Assembly: GCF_900086655.1 (NCBI RefSeq) | Contig: NZ_LT575476.1 | Span: forward strand, 1,200,243-1,264,242 | Source of the DNA: Paenibacillus tuaregi | GTDB lineage: Bacteria; Bacillota; Bacilli; Paenibacillales; Paenibacillaceae | Length of the DNA: 64,000 nt | Direction: 5' to 3' | Part shown: positions 34,951 to 44,612 of the stretch, one piece after another | Layout: each line of letters starts with the position of its first letter | Numbering within the stretch: the first letter of the stretch is position 1 | Notes under the pieces: model-generated | Seen by the model: only the letters and a program-made list of their open reading frames with translations | What the model was told of the DNA's origin: nothing | Databases searched by the model: none | Translations under genes and position numbers: made by a program

Positions 34951-36221
34951 CCGGCGCATGGTTCAATCAGCTGCGAAGCGAAATCCGTGCGAGTCTGGAT
35001 GTAACCTCGAGCATGAGTGACGAGGAGCTGCAGAGTCATATTGAACGCCGGATTCTGCTTAATGAGCAGGTGCAGGAATTTACGGCAGCTGAGAAAAGAA
35101 GGCTTATCCGGCGGATCTATGACTCTTTCCGCGGGCTGGATGTGCTTCAGCCGCTGGTGGAGGATAAGACGATAACGGAGATTATGATTAACAGCGACCA
35201 GGAGATTTTTGTGGAGAGACAAGGACAAGTGAGCCGTCTTGATCTGAAGTTTGAATCCAGGGAAAGGCTGGAGGATATTATCCAGCTGATTGTGTCCGGC
35301 GTGAACCGGGTTGTGAATGAATCTTCGCCAATTGTGGATGCGCGCCTTAAGGATGGGTCCAGGGTCAATGTGGTACTGCCTCCTGTGGCACTCAAAGGGC
35401 CAACGCTTACGATCCGCAAGTTTCCGGAGAAGCCGATGACCATGGACGATATTGTGGCCACAGGCTCGCTTAGCGAAGAGGCCTCTCTGCTGCTGAAGGA
35501 TTTGGTCCGCAGCAAATACAATATTTTTGTCAGCGGGGGTACGGGCTCGGGTAAAACAACTTTCCTGAATGCTTTATCACAGTACATCCCGGCCGAAGAA
35601 CGGGTCATTACCATTGAGGATTCCGCAGAGCTGCAAATCACTACGGTGCCTAATCTGGTCTCATTGGAGACACGCAATTCCAATACGGAAGGCAAAGGGG
35701 AAATTTCGGTTAGAGATCTGATCCGCTCTTCCCTGCGGATGCGGCCCAACCGGATTGTGGTCGGGGAAGTGCGCGGCCATGAGGCTCTGGATATGCTGCA
35801 GGCGATGAACACCGGCCATGACGGTTCACTTTCAACTGGGCATTCGAACAGCACTGCAGATATGATCAGCAGGCTTGAGACGATGGTGTTGAGCGGAGCT
35901 GATCTGCCTATCCAGGTGGTACGCCAGCAGATCAGCTCGGCAATAGATATCTTTGTGCATCTGTCGAGGATGAGAGACCGTTCCAGACGGGTGACCGAGA
36001 TCTGTGAGGTGATCGGGATGAAGGATGGAGAAGTCGTGTTGAATCCCCTCTATATTTTTGAGGAAGTCGGAGAAGAGAACGGGAGAATTGTGGGAGGGCT
36101 TGTCTCTACAGGAAGCTCCCTGCAGCATACGGCTAAGCTGAGTATGGCCGGTTTCAAGGTTGAACAGCACAGCGGAGGGAGGATGGCTTATGAGGCAGCA
36201 AGGATGGTCCAATCCGGCTAA
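34944..36221 (+). CDS. cpaF: CpaF/TadA-family secretion ATPase
   Basis: 425 residues, the motor of the Tad pilus. An N-terminal helical domain is followed by the hexameric ATPase core: Walker A NIFVSGGTGSGKTTFLNALS, Asp-box EERVITIEDSAELQI, Walker B-like RPNRIVVGEVRGHEALDMLQ and the His-box region TGHDGSLSTGHSNS. The ATG overlaps the previous stop by seven bases, indicating translational coupling. Confidence 0.93.
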   Translation: MVTGAWFNQLRSEIRASLDVTSSMSDEELQSHIERRILLNEQVQEFTAAEKRRLIRRIYDSFRGLDVLQPLVEDKTITEIMINSDQEIFVERQGQVSRLDLKFESRERLEDIIQLIVSGVNRVVNESSPIVDARLKDGSRVNVVLPPVALKGPTLTIRKFPEKPMTMDDIVATGSLSEEASLLLKDLVRSKYNIFVSGGTGSGKTTFLNALSQYIPAEERVITIEDSAELQITTVPNLVSLETRNSNTEGKGEISVRDLIRSSLRMRPNRIVVGEVRGHEALDMLQAMNTGHDGSLSTGHSNSTADMISRLETMVLSGADLPIQVVRQQISSAIDIFVHLSRMRDRSRRVTEICEVIGMKDGEVVLNPLYIFEEVGEENGRIVGGLVSTGSSLQHTAKLSMAGFKVEQHSGGRMAYEAARMVQSG

Positions 36222-36990
36222 GGCTCCAACCGCAGTCTCAACCCCGGCCCTGCCGGACTATAAAGTTATGGTGCTTACACCCCGTCAACGATTGAGCAGC
36301 ATTCTTGCTGGCGGGTTCGTGATGTATTTGATAGGATATATATTTTTTCAAACCTGGTATTTGGCTCTTGGGGTGGGGTTAGCAGGGTTGTATACCCCCA
36401 AATACTGGGGCAGACACCTCCTAGCCCGGAGAAGGAGCGCCCTGACGCTGCATTTCAAGCAAGCGCTCTATTCGCTTTCTTCCTCTCTGGCGGCTGGCCG
36501 TTCTGTCGAGAACGGCTTCCGGGAAGCCATCGCGGATTTGCGGCTGCTGTATCCTGATGCGCGCAACGATCTTATACAAGAACTGCACATCATCTGCACC
36601 CGCATGGAGTACGGACAGCCGATCGAGGAAGCGCTCCAGGACTTCAGCAACCGGGCGGGAATTGAAGATATTACGAATTTCGCGGATGTATTCACCACCT
36701 GTAAAAGAACAGGCGGGGATCTGGTGGAGATCGTAAGGCGGACCTCTTCAATCATTAGCGAGAAGCTGGATATTAGCCAGGAGATCTCGGTCATGATAGC
36801 CCAGAAGCGGTTTGAATCGAGAGCGCTTCTGGGGGCTCCTGTGTTTTTCCTTTTATTCATGAATGTCTCATCCCCTGATTATATGCAGCCGCTATATAGT
36901 GGGTTCGGCCTGGTTATCTCCGGGATTGCACTGCTGATGTTCGCCGGGTGCTTCTGGCTGATCAATAAAATCATGAGCATCCGGATATAG
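36190..36990 (+). CDS. tadB: TadB-like inner-membrane platform protein
   Basis: About 266 residues. Two membrane segments lie near residues 35-75 and two at the C-terminus. Between them is a GspF/T2SSF-type helical domain (LYSLSSSLAAGRSVENGFREA, FADVFTTCKRTGGDLVEIVRR). It forms the platform with TadC. Start at 36,190 behind GGAGGGAGG, overlapping the cpaF 3' end. Confidence 0.85.
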   Translation: MRQQGWSNPAKAPTAVSTPALPDYKVMVLTPRQRLSSILAGGFVMYLIGYIFFQTWYLALGVGLAGLYTPKYWGRHLLARRRSALTLHFKQALYSLSSSLAAGRSVENGFREAIADLRLLYPDARNDLIQELHIICTRMEYGQPIEEALQDFSNRAGIEDITNFADVFTTCKRTGGDLVEIVRRTSSIISEKLDISQEISVMIAQKRFESRALLGAPVFFLLFMNVSSPDYMQPLYSGFGLVISGIALLMFAGCFWLINKIMSIRI

Positions 36991-37003
36991 GAGGCGTGCA
37001 AAA

Positions 37004-37876
37004 TTGGTGATTTGGATAATGATCTTAGCTGCTCTAATCATTAGTTGGGTGCTGCTGTATTATCGTGCGGCAGGCACTTACCGGAACTGCCAACAACTGC
37101 GGATGGATGGGCTCAGATTGCAGAGGCTGGCCCCGCCCATGCTGCTTTTGCTGGAGAAGAGCAGGTTTACGTTGCGCTTTCCAATGTTCTTCTTCAAGGT
37201 GCAGCGTTCGGTTCAAAAGATGACAGGTGAGCGTAGGGTAGGAGATTACACGTTGATCTTTCTGGCTGAGATGCTGTCCTACTCATGGATTCTTCTCACC
37301 AGCGGCTGCTTACTCGCCATTCTTATGGAAGGGGATTCCGCCGGATTTGGTATAGGGGTGATGCTGGCTGTTGTCATTCCTGCCGTATTGATCGCTGAGC
37401 TTCATAAAAAGGTGGTTCGGCGGGAGCAAGATATCATCCTCGAACTCCCGGAACTGCTGAACAAACTAATTTTGCTTGTGGGTGCAGGGGAGACTGTTCA
37501 ACGGGCTATTCAGCAGTGTGTTGGCCGGAAACAGGATGAGACATCTCACCCCTTATACCGTGAGTTATCCCAAGTGACACGTGAGGTGGAGAGTGGTTAT
37601 TCATTTCAGCAGGCTCTGGAGAGCTTCAGCAAACGCTGTGGGATTCAGGAGGTGTCGGCTTTTACAACGGCGGTCCTGCTCAATTTCCGCCGCGGAGGAA
37701 GTGATTTCGCGCTGTCTTTGCGGGATTTGTCCCACTCCTTGTGGGAGAAGCGGAAGGCGGTCAGCCGCACGAGAGGAGAACAGGCATCTTCCAAGCTTGT
37801 ATTCCCTATGGTGCTGTTGTTCTTGATCATTGTAATTTTGGTGGGAACCCCGGCTTTTATGGCTATGGGTTTGTAG
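37004..37876 (+). CDS. tadC: TadC-like inner-membrane platform protein
   Basis: 290 residues: an N-terminal membrane segment, two central ones, and a T2SSF domain (LPELLNKLILLVGAGETVQRA, AFTTAVLLNFRRGGSDFALSL) ending in a hydrophobic helix. TTG start behind AGGAGG with seven-base spacing. Partner of the preceding TadB-like protein. Confidence 0.85.
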   Translation: MVIWIMILAALIISWVLLYYRAAGTYRNCQQLRMDGLRLQRLAPPMLLLLEKSRFTLRFPMFFFKVQRSVQKMTGERRVGDYTLIFLAEMLSYSWILLTSGCLLAILMEGDSAGFGIGVMLAVVIPAVLIAELHKKVVRREQDIILELPELLNKLILLVGAGETVQRAIQQCVGRKQDETSHPLYRELSQVTREVESGYSFQQALESFSKRCGIQEVSAFTTAVLLNFRRGGSDFALSLRDLSHSLWEKRKAVSRTRGEQASSKLVFPMVLLFLIIVILVGTPAFMAMGL

Positions 37877-37879
37877 GGG

Positions 37880-37970
37880 ATAGATTATGGATTGGTGGTT
37901 GTGAATTGCGGACTGTGAATCGTGAATCGTGGACTTTGGACTGTGGACTGTGGGCTGAGGGAGAGAACTA
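37880..37970 (+). repeat. Short imperfect tandem repeats
   Basis: GTGAATCGTGAATCGTGGACT followed by TGGACTGTGGACTGTGG: seven-base units in tandem between tadC and the pilin gene. The stretch is 130 bases long and non-coding. Confidence 0.55.
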
Positions 37971-38005
37971 GGACGAACTAAATTAAAAATCAGGGGGAAT
38001 TCGAA

Positions 38006-38200
38006 ATGTTAACGACCATGCAAGGACAAATGAAAAAGCTGTGGAAGGATGAGAAAGGGCTGGGAATGCTTGAGATCATTCTCATTATTGCCGTGATCGT
38101 GATTATTGCGGTGATTTTTAGAAATGAGCTGTCCAATATTGTGAAGAACCTGTTGTCTAAGGCTAACTCCAAAACAAACGAGTTCATGGACGGAAAATGA
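38006..38200 (+). CDS. flp: Flp-family type IVb pilin
   Basis: 64 residues. A class III signal peptide is cut after Gly 18 (DEKG then LGMLE, with Glu at +5), followed by the hydrophobic spine IILIIAVIVIIAVIF. It is the likely major pilin, processed by the peptidase at 42,091. AGGGGGAATTCG precedes the ATG. It overlaps the next gene by four bases. Confidence 0.88.
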   Translation: MLTTMQGQMKKLWKDEKGLGMLEIILIIAVIVIIAVIFRNELSNIVKNLLSKANSKTNEFMDGK

Positions 38201-38856
38201 CAAGAGCGTTCACCAGGGACAATAGGGGAAGCTTCACGCTGGAGTCTTCCTTGGTTATGCCTGTCGTACTCATGTCCACGATGCTGCTCCTGTTCTTCTG
38301 CTTATACCTGTATCAGACCTCGATTTTGCAAATGACATCTGCTGCTGCCGCTGAGCGGGCGGCTTACACCTGGGACAACAGCTTCAAGAATTCAAGAAGC
38401 GGTGCTGTTGAGACAGGTAAGTCAGATCCTCTTTATTGGAGGTTGAAGGATGACGTGATGCTGCAGACGCTTTTCGGCTGGGCAGGGGCCGAGGAAACAG
38501 CGAGTATCCAACTGCCCTCTGGTGATTCCGGGGATTCCCTCCCCGCGGTGAAGCTCAGCCGCATCGGCCAGGAGATTCCGGATGCGATACATGGAACTAT
38601 GGCTTACAACCGGAATTTGTTATTCAGAAAGGTGACGGTATCGGTGGACAGGCTGGTTCGTCTGAAGCCGCTGGAGCGGGCAATGGGCAGGGATTTAATG
38701 CAGCTTGGACAATCTTCGTCCTATGTGGTGGAGCCGACGGAATGGATTCGTACGGTTGATCTAGGCAGATATTATGCGGCCAGGTTCAAAAGCGGCACAG
38801 GGTCCGGGGCAAGCCCCAAGGAAGCGGGAGCAGCGTTGAAGCAGTATGGGAAGTGA
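38197..38856 (+). CDS. TadE-like pseudopilin
   Basis: 219 residues. The short basic leader ends in Gly, with the cut before SFTLE (Glu at +5), then a hydrophobic segment (SSLVMPVVLMSTMLLLFFCL). The rest is extracytoplasmic and unassigned. ATGA overlap with the pilin gene indicates coupled translation. Confidence 0.8.
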   Translation: MTRAFTRDNRGSFTLESSLVMPVVLMSTMLLLFFCLYLYQTSILQMTSAAAAERAAYTWDNSFKNSRSGAVETGKSDPLYWRLKDDVMLQTLFGWAGAEETASIQLPSGDSGDSLPAVKLSRIGQEIPDAIHGTMAYNRNLLFRKVTVSVDRLVRLKPLERAMGRDLMQLGQSSSYVVEPTEWIRTVDLGRYYAARFKSGTGSGASPKEAGAALKQYGK

Positions 38857-38916
38857 AGCTTACCTGTATAAGCTTTTTAATCTATACAACTACTTTTGGC
38901 CTGTGGGAGGGCTGAC

Positions 38917-41121
38917 ATGTTTAACAAGGAGCGCTCCGAACGCGGGGCGGTAACTGTCTTTTTAATTATTATTTTTGCCTTTGTATTTGCTTTTGTATCT
39001 GTGTTTATAGATTATTCCAGAATGTCGGCCCTGCAGGCACAAAGTGAGCAGATCACACATGCTGCTGTGCGCTCCGTGCTCTCCGCATATGATCCGGTTC
39101 TTATGGAGCAGTATGGATTGTTTGCCTACGGGGAGACGGATGAGAATTACATTATGTCCAAAGTCATGAAGGATCAGGCAAGTCTGCTTGAGCGCAGTGA
39201 CGATCTGGCTATTTTGAAATCGAAGGTAGACAGCTCCGCAATTACACTGGAACGTCCCTTAGGTATGTATCCGGTGTTCTCTCAACAGGTGCGTGAACAA
39301 ATGAAATATAAGGCGCCGATTAACTTTACCATTGAGATTATGAACAAGTTCAAGCCGATGTCCAAGGTCATGAAAGAAGCGTCAAATACGGTGGATCTGC
39401 TGGGCAAGCTGCAGAAGCTCTACGATGAGAGGGAGCGGAAGCTGGATCAGCTGCTTCATCATCAACGGACTTCATCTTTGGCGGTGAAAGAGCTCTTTCC
39501 ATGGATTCTGCATAGAGGCGCTTCTAGCATACAAGACCAGTCATTGGGCGGAAGCATTTCAACTGCGGGTGATGCGGCTGCCCAGCTCAATGATTATAAG
39601 GCCAAATCTGATGAGGACAGTCAGAGACTGCCACTGGAAAGAGTTTATGATGCTGAAATTTTCCGTTATGAGGCTGGAACCACCCAAGTATTTAATCACA
39701 TAACCAGAGGTCAGCAGACTGCCGCTCAGAAGCACAGTTCTCTGCTTCCCGAAGCCGTACAGCTTGTAGAAGAAGCGAGGCAGATCAATGATCAGATGAA
39801 GCAAGTTATTCAGAATTCGGAGAACCGTTCTGCAGACGACGGATACAACCGGGTCGGCTCAGATGCGCAGGATGAGACAAACGGAAGCGGGGAAATCCGG
39901 AAGATCCGGGAACAGACCCATAAGCTTCTGCTGACTGATGATCTTCTGAATCAGTTAAAAGAAAATATAGTGCGGCAGCAGGCTGATTTTGATAGTTTCA
40001 GCTCACGTGTAAATGAGCTGGTCTCGAAGATGAGCATGCTGCTCTCCGCCACGAGTGGGAATTCAGCACCCGTTAAGAGTGTGGTTATCGCGGCTTCCCA
40101 GGCAGGAGATGCGTACATGCTGAAATACTGTGATTCAGGCAGCCTGCTGGATCAAGAGGACAAGCAGCTCCAATCGTACCGAAGCTATGACGAGGCCCGC
40201 AAGAAGGTGGAAAGCGAATCCAAATCCAAGCTCAAAGAAGCAGGAAACATCCTTAAGCAGTTAGCGGCATTGAAAGACAAAATGGATTCCAACCAACAGC
40301 AGTTCAATACACTTGAGAGTTACTATAAGACGATTTTGCAATTAAATAGGAAGAATTCAGATAGTACGGAGAACAACCATCTTAAGGATTCCAGCCCTTA
40401 TTCGAACGGGAAACAATCCATGGAACAAATGGATGGACTGTATGGCTCGATGTCCTCTTTACTCAGTGGAATCACTGATAACTGCCTGCAAACGGAATAT
40501 GCGGCCGATTATTTTAAGCATTTCGATGTCACCCGGCTCAAGGAAGCTGTAAAGGGGAACAAGGGGGCCTTGGATGAGCTAGGCGATCAGCTTAGTCCAC
40601 AGCATCAGGAGATCGAGTACATCCTGTACGGATTTCATAATCCAGGAGGAAATCTGGCCGCGGCCTATGGTGAAATATTCTCGGCGAGACTGGCGGTCAG
40701 AACCATGGAGGGTTTTATTAAGAAAAGCTCAGCTGGAAACCCTCTGCTCATCCTTGCGCTTGCCCTACTGTATGGGATTGAGCATGCAATTATGGATATG
40801 GTGACGATGTGTGAGAAAGGGAGTATTCCCCTCAGCGATTATTTCAAGGTAGAGCTGTCCTACAGAGACTACTTGAGAATCTTTATGCTGCTTCACGGAC
40901 AGAGTGACTCAAGGTTCTCGAGAATGCTTGCGGTAATCCGGCTTAACACTGGAATTAATCCTGCAGACCGCAAAACCTATATTTCAAGCGAGGTCACTAT
41001 GGCTATGCCGCTTTGGTTCCTGCCTGGTGTTGCCAAAGCTTTGAATGTGGCGGGAGCTTCAGAAGGAAGAGTGGAAGGGAACCGGTATTATGCTGTTAAG
41101 AAAGCTGACTTCTCGTATTAA
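38917..41121 (+). CDS. Large TadG-like/DUF5702 protein
   Basis: 734 residues. The N-terminus RGAVTVFLIIIFAFVFAFVSVFIDYSR is a TadG-like membrane anchor. A long, helical, coiled-coil-rich outer region follows (several Lys/Glu/Gln-rich stretches between residues 130 and 500), and a hydrophobic segment near residue 610 (NPLLILALALLYGIEHAIMD). The family resembles DUF5702 proteins of Bacillota Tad loci. Start at 38,917 behind GGGAGGGCTG. Probably a surface or scaffold part of the pilus machine. Confidence 0.78.
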   Translation: MFNKERSERGAVTVFLIIIFAFVFAFVSVFIDYSRMSALQAQSEQITHAAVRSVLSAYDPVLMEQYGLFAYGETDENYIMSKVMKDQASLLERSDDLAILKSKVDSSAITLERPLGMYPVFSQQVREQMKYKAPINFTIEIMNKFKPMSKVMKEASNTVDLLGKLQKLYDERERKLDQLLHHQRTSSLAVKELFPWILHRGASSIQDQSLGGSISTAGDAAAQLNDYKAKSDEDSQRLPLERVYDAEIFRYEAGTTQVFNHITRGQQTAAQKHSSLLPEAVQLVEEARQINDQMKQVIQNSENRSADDGYNRVGSDAQDETNGSGEIRKIREQTHKLLLTDDLLNQLKENIVRQQADFDSFSSRVNELVSKMSMLLSATSGNSAPVKSVVIAASQAGDAYMLKYCDSGSLLDQEDKQLQSYRSYDEARKKVESESKSKLKEAGNILKQLAALKDKMDSNQQQFNTLESYYKTILQLNRKNSDSTENNHLKDSSPYSNGKQSMEQMDGLYGSMSSLLSGITDNCLQTEYAADYFKHFDVTRLKEAVKGNKGALDELGDQLSPQHQEIEYILYGFHNPGGNLAAAYGEIFSARLAVRTMEGFIKKSSAGNPLLILALALLYGIEHAIMDMVTMCEKGSIPLSDYFKVELSYRDYLRIFMLLHGQSDSRFSRMLAVIRLNTGINPADRKTYISSEVTMAMPLWFLPGVAKALNVAGASEGRVEGNRYYAVKKADFSY

Positions 41122-42070
41122 TTGGCGGCACCATGCCCACGGCAGCATTGTGCTGGAGGCTTCATTGGTTTTACCAGTCTTTCTTTTACTTGTTTTTTTT
41201 CTGATCTATATGGTTCAGATGACGGTAATCTCCACACAGATGCAGACGGTGGTCTCCAATGTAGTCAAGCAGGTATCATCGTCCATGTATCCCATTGCTT
41301 TGGCTGTTCAGTCGGTCAAGGATAAGGAGGGAGGAACCGCTGGGAAGGTGAATCTGCAAATGCCAAAGGTTTCTTTGTCCGAGTGGGCGGCCAAATTCAC
41401 CTCTCAAATGCAGCCCCCTTTCTCGGATTGGATTAAGGATGCCGCCGCCCGGGGAGATGAGCCGCTTCAGGATCTCAAGAACCAACTGTCCGAGGCACTG
41501 CTGGATCCTGTGGTGAAGCCGCTGATCCATCCTTTCATGGATGGGACTATCCTGGATGAAGAGCGGCTGCATGTGAGCCAGGTGATTGTGCCCGATCTGA
41601 AGAGCGGTGCGAATCCGTACTTTGGATTGGAAATCAGCTATGAGCTGCCGATCAAAGTCCCATTTACCAAGAATAAAATAGTGCTTCAGTCCAAAGCGGT
41701 AGAGCGGCTCTGGATCGGGGATACCCATGAGCAGGAAGCCGGCAAAGACCAAGGGGGAGATGGAAATCACACAGGTAGTCCCGCCCTTGTCTTGTCTAAA
41801 CCGGATCCCGCGTATACCGGGAATCAAGCCATCATCCGGGCACAGGCGAAACCCGGCACTAAGGTGACTCTTACCGTGTATTACAAAAGCGGTCAGAGTA
41901 TCGCGAAATATCTCGGAGAATCCACGGCTGACTCTTCAGGTCATCTGGAGTGGAAATGGCTGGTGTCTGGGAATACGACACATGGCATCTGGACATTTGA
42001 GCTTGAGACAGAGGAAGGGGCCAAGACTACGGATAGCTTTCGGGTAGCGGGAAAGGACAAAACTCCATAA
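41090..42070 (+). CDS. Second TadE-like pseudopilin with extended C-terminus
   Basis: About 326 residues. Leader ends HAHG, with the cut before SIVLEASLVLPVFLLLVFFL. The C-terminal 100 residues look like a beta-rich immunoglobulin-like module (KPGTKVTLTVYYKSGQSIAK, SGHLEWKW). It overlaps the preceding gene by 32 bases, with the ATG at 41,090 behind GGAAGGGAACC. Confidence 0.78.
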   Translation: MLLRKLTSRINWRHHAHGSIVLEASLVLPVFLLLVFFLIYMVQMTVISTQMQTVVSNVVKQVSSSMYPIALAVQSVKDKEGGTAGKVNLQMPKVSLSEWAAKFTSQMQPPFSDWIKDAAARGDEPLQDLKNQLSEALLDPVVKPLIHPFMDGTILDEERLHVSQVIVPDLKSGANPYFGLEISYELPIKVPFTKNKIVLQSKAVERLWIGDTHEQEAGKDQGGDGNHTGSPALVLSKPDPAYTGNQAIIRAQAKPGTKVTLTVYYKSGQSIAKYLGESTADSSGHLEWKWLVSGNTTHGIWTFELETEEGAKTTDSFRVAGKDKTP

Positions 42071-42090
42071 GTGTGAAGGAGAATTTTTAA

Positions 42091-42597
42091 GTGGATATTG
42101 CATTTGCAGGGTGTTTGGTGTTTTTGGCAGCCGCCTTTATTACAGACATACGATCTATGATAATTCCAAATAAAATAACGGTGTCGGCGGCATGCGCCGG
42201 ATTTATGTATCAAATTTGGGCCGGGGGCTGGTCGGGCTTATGGACTGGAATTCTTGGGGCTGTTACAGGGTTTGGAATAATGCTTATTTTGTACTGGACT
42301 GGCGCGGTAGGCGGCGGAGATGTGAAGCTGTTTGGCGGAATTGGGGCTTGGATGGGGGCGGGCTTTACCTTCTACTCGCTTGTCTACTCTATCATTTTTG
42401 CGGGGATTATTGGCATAGTCATTTTGATTTGGAGACGGGAGTCGCTTGCTAGGTTGAGAGCCTTGGCCAACAGCGTATTTGGCGCCCTGGTTATGCGGAG
42501 CACCGGCCCTGTCAGGGTACAGGAGAAGGAGATGCTGAGTTTTCCTTTTATGCTGGCGGTTATCCCGGGAGTAATGGTGGCTTATTGGTATATGTAA
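42091..42597 (+). CDS. Prepilin peptidase (A24 family, TadV/CpaA-like)
   Basis: 168 residues, about five to six membrane segments. The two catalytic Asp sites are visible: ITDIRSMIIPNKIT and GGGDVKLFGGIG. It cleaves the pilin and the pseudopilins encoded just upstream. GTG start behind AAGGAGAATTT. Confidence 0.93.
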   Translation: MDIAFAGCLVFLAAAFITDIRSMIIPNKITVSAACAGFMYQIWAGGWSGLWTGILGAVTGFGIMLILYWTGAVGGGDVKLFGGIGAWMGAGFTFYSLVYSIIFAGIIGIVILIWRRESLARLRALANSVFGALVMRSTGPVRVQEKEMLSFPFMLAVIPGVMVAYWYM

Positions 42598-42627
42598 TCA
42601 AAAAAACGTGCGGAAGGGGGTTATGAG

Positions 42628-44559
42628 TTGCCAGTTTTTCAGACCGATTTTGTGCGCAGCGGAGGAACTTATATGGTCCTTACCTGTAAGGAGAGGATGC
42701 TCCCCGGTCAGCTTAACCGGGTTCAATGCGGGATGATCACGTCGGCGTCTGTACCGCATTTGTTGAAGCTTGATATTAAAGAGATCGACCTTACAGTCAG
42801 CCTGTATTATGACATCACCGGGAAACGGAGGCTGTCCCAGTGTATGAAGAGTGAGAAGATCAGCATGCTTGAACTGTATGTGCTGCTCCTTCAGTTGGTT
42901 AATGCTTTGGATGAGTGCAAGATGTATATGCTTCAGCCATCGAATTATTGGCTGCATGAGGATTATATTTTCATGGATGGCTCCATGGGTATGGGCAAGC
43001 TGTATTTTACCTATCTGCCGCTTAAGGAAGAACTGGCTCCCGAGTCTGTGCAATCCAGGCTTTTGTCTCTGATCACAAAGCTGATTACGTCGGTGTCCGT
43101 GCTTGAAGGAAATGGAGTCCAGCAAATGATGCAGCTGTGTGGAAGCGATCTGTTCTCGTTTGCAGGATTTAGAAAGCTGCTGCGCGAGCTTCTTGCAGGG
43201 GACGAGAGCTTACCCGCTGAGGGAATGCCACATAAGCGAACAAATGCTTTCGCAGCTGGCGCTCCAGAGTTTTACTCAGACAAAAAATCGGATGGCGGGG
43301 GAGCCAGGGATGTGATGCATGAGGAGTCTGGTCTTAATTCATCAGGGAGGAAACGCATCCTCCCCAGTATACAATCGAACTCCAGACTTCCGTATGAACC
43401 GGCAGAACCCGGTTATGGAATGGAGGATCAGGATGGATCAATACCGGGTGGCCTAATTCCGGGTGGTCCAATACCGTCCAAGCTGCGAACATATTGTTGG
43501 CTTGGAGCGGGACTGCTTGCCGCATTAACGTGGAAGTTGGCTTATGTGGACAGCCCAGGACCAACAGGCTTATCTGTTAGTACAGCGATCACTGTGATTT
43601 TGGCAGCAGGTACGGCCTGGCTGTTAAGCAGGCGTTCTCCTCTAATGAAGATTGTTGGTGAAGGAGGAGGGGAACAGCCGGTGGATAACTTAAGCTGGGG
43701 ACAAATGGGTTTGGCTGAATCCAATGGAGCCGACGATCGGGATAATAAGCGGGATAACCGCAGTAACAAATGGAACCTGGAAGAGTTCCTGAATAAGAGC
43801 AGGGCCAGTAAGCAAGATGCTTCTAAGTCGGAGGGGGAATGGGACGAGTCCAAGTGGAGATGGAATGACAATTATTTGACCGGTGACGCAGGATTAGAAA
43901 GCTCCATGAAGTCTGCTCCTTCTATAAGTCAAGCAAGTCCGGTTCGATCGAGTATAAATCTATCAAGTTCGAACTTACTGAGATTTCCAGACAGACAAAA
44001 CAAATTGGCAGAGGGATGGAATTCGGAAGTTCCACGGGTATTAACAGGTGGATCGGGTGGGACGGGGATTGACATAAGAAGAGGACAAACCTCGTCTCAC
44101 AATTCTGAAGATCATTGGGATGTTGTTGATTTTGACAGCTTGAGGAATGAAGAGTATTTACGTCGTGATCAGAGTCCAAAGACGGAAATGCTGACACCAT
44201 CCAGACAAGCTACCGTTCTGCTCAGCGAGATGGGAGGGAATGCGAATCCCTCACGGACACCCTACCTGGAAAGAATAGAGGAGGGGAGCTCCGCCGCCGA
44301 CAGGATTATGCTGACGGGGGTGAACTTTGTTATTGGCCGTTCTGAGGAGGTTGCCCAGTATGTCGAGACGACGGTCGGGACTTCCCGTGCCCATCTTGAG
44401 CTTAACCTTCTTGAAGGAAGATGGAGCATGAGAGATCTTGGCTCAAGAAATGGGACGAAGCTCAATGATACGCTTGTTGCGCCGTATAAGGAGTATCCGC
44501 TTGAGTACGGGGATACGTTTTCCATTTCAACAACCAGTTTTAGGTTGTGCAGAACATAA
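42628..44559 (+). CDS. DUF6382-FHA domain protein of the Tad operon
   Basis: 643 residues. The N-terminal part (about 1-190) resembles DUF6382 (LDIKEIDLTVSLYYDITGKR, LQPSNYWLHEDYIFMD). Two membrane segments lie near residues 290-340, then a long Ser/Asn/Asp-rich linker. A C-terminal FHA domain recognises phospho-Thr (VIGRSEEVAQYV, SRAHLELNL, DLGSRNGTKLND). It suggests control of the pilus by Ser/Thr phosphorylation; no kinase is encoded in the operon. TTG start behind GAAGGGGG. Last gene of the operon. Confidence 0.85.
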   Translation: MPVFQTDFVRSGGTYMVLTCKERMLPGQLNRVQCGMITSASVPHLLKLDIKEIDLTVSLYYDITGKRRLSQCMKSEKISMLELYVLLLQLVNALDECKMYMLQPSNYWLHEDYIFMDGSMGMGKLYFTYLPLKEELAPESVQSRLLSLITKLITSVSVLEGNGVQQMMQLCGSDLFSFAGFRKLLRELLAGDESLPAEGMPHKRTNAFAAGAPEFYSDKKSDGGGARDVMHEESGLNSSGRKRILPSIQSNSRLPYEPAEPGYGMEDQDGSIPGGLIPGGPIPSKLRTYCWLGAGLLAALTWKLAYVDSPGPTGLSVSTAITVILAAGTAWLLSRRSPLMKIVGEGGGEQPVDNLSWGQMGLAESNGADDRDNKRDNRSNKWNLEEFLNKSRASKQDASKSEGEWDESKWRWNDNYLTGDAGLESSMKSAPSISQASPVRSSINLSSSNLLRFPDRQNKLAEGWNSEVPRVLTGGSGGTGIDIRRGQTSSHNSEDHWDVVDFDSLRNEEYLRRDQSPKTEMLTPSRQATVLLSEMGGNANPSRTPYLERIEEGSSAADRIMLTGVNFVIGRSEEVAQYVETTVGTSRAHLELNLLEGRWSMRDLGSRNGTKLNDTLVAPYKEYPLEYGDTFSISTTSFRLCRT

Positions 44560-44612
44560 TTTCATACTACACGAAGATCCCAGCACGTGGTGTGGCGTTG
44601 TATAATGATTAT

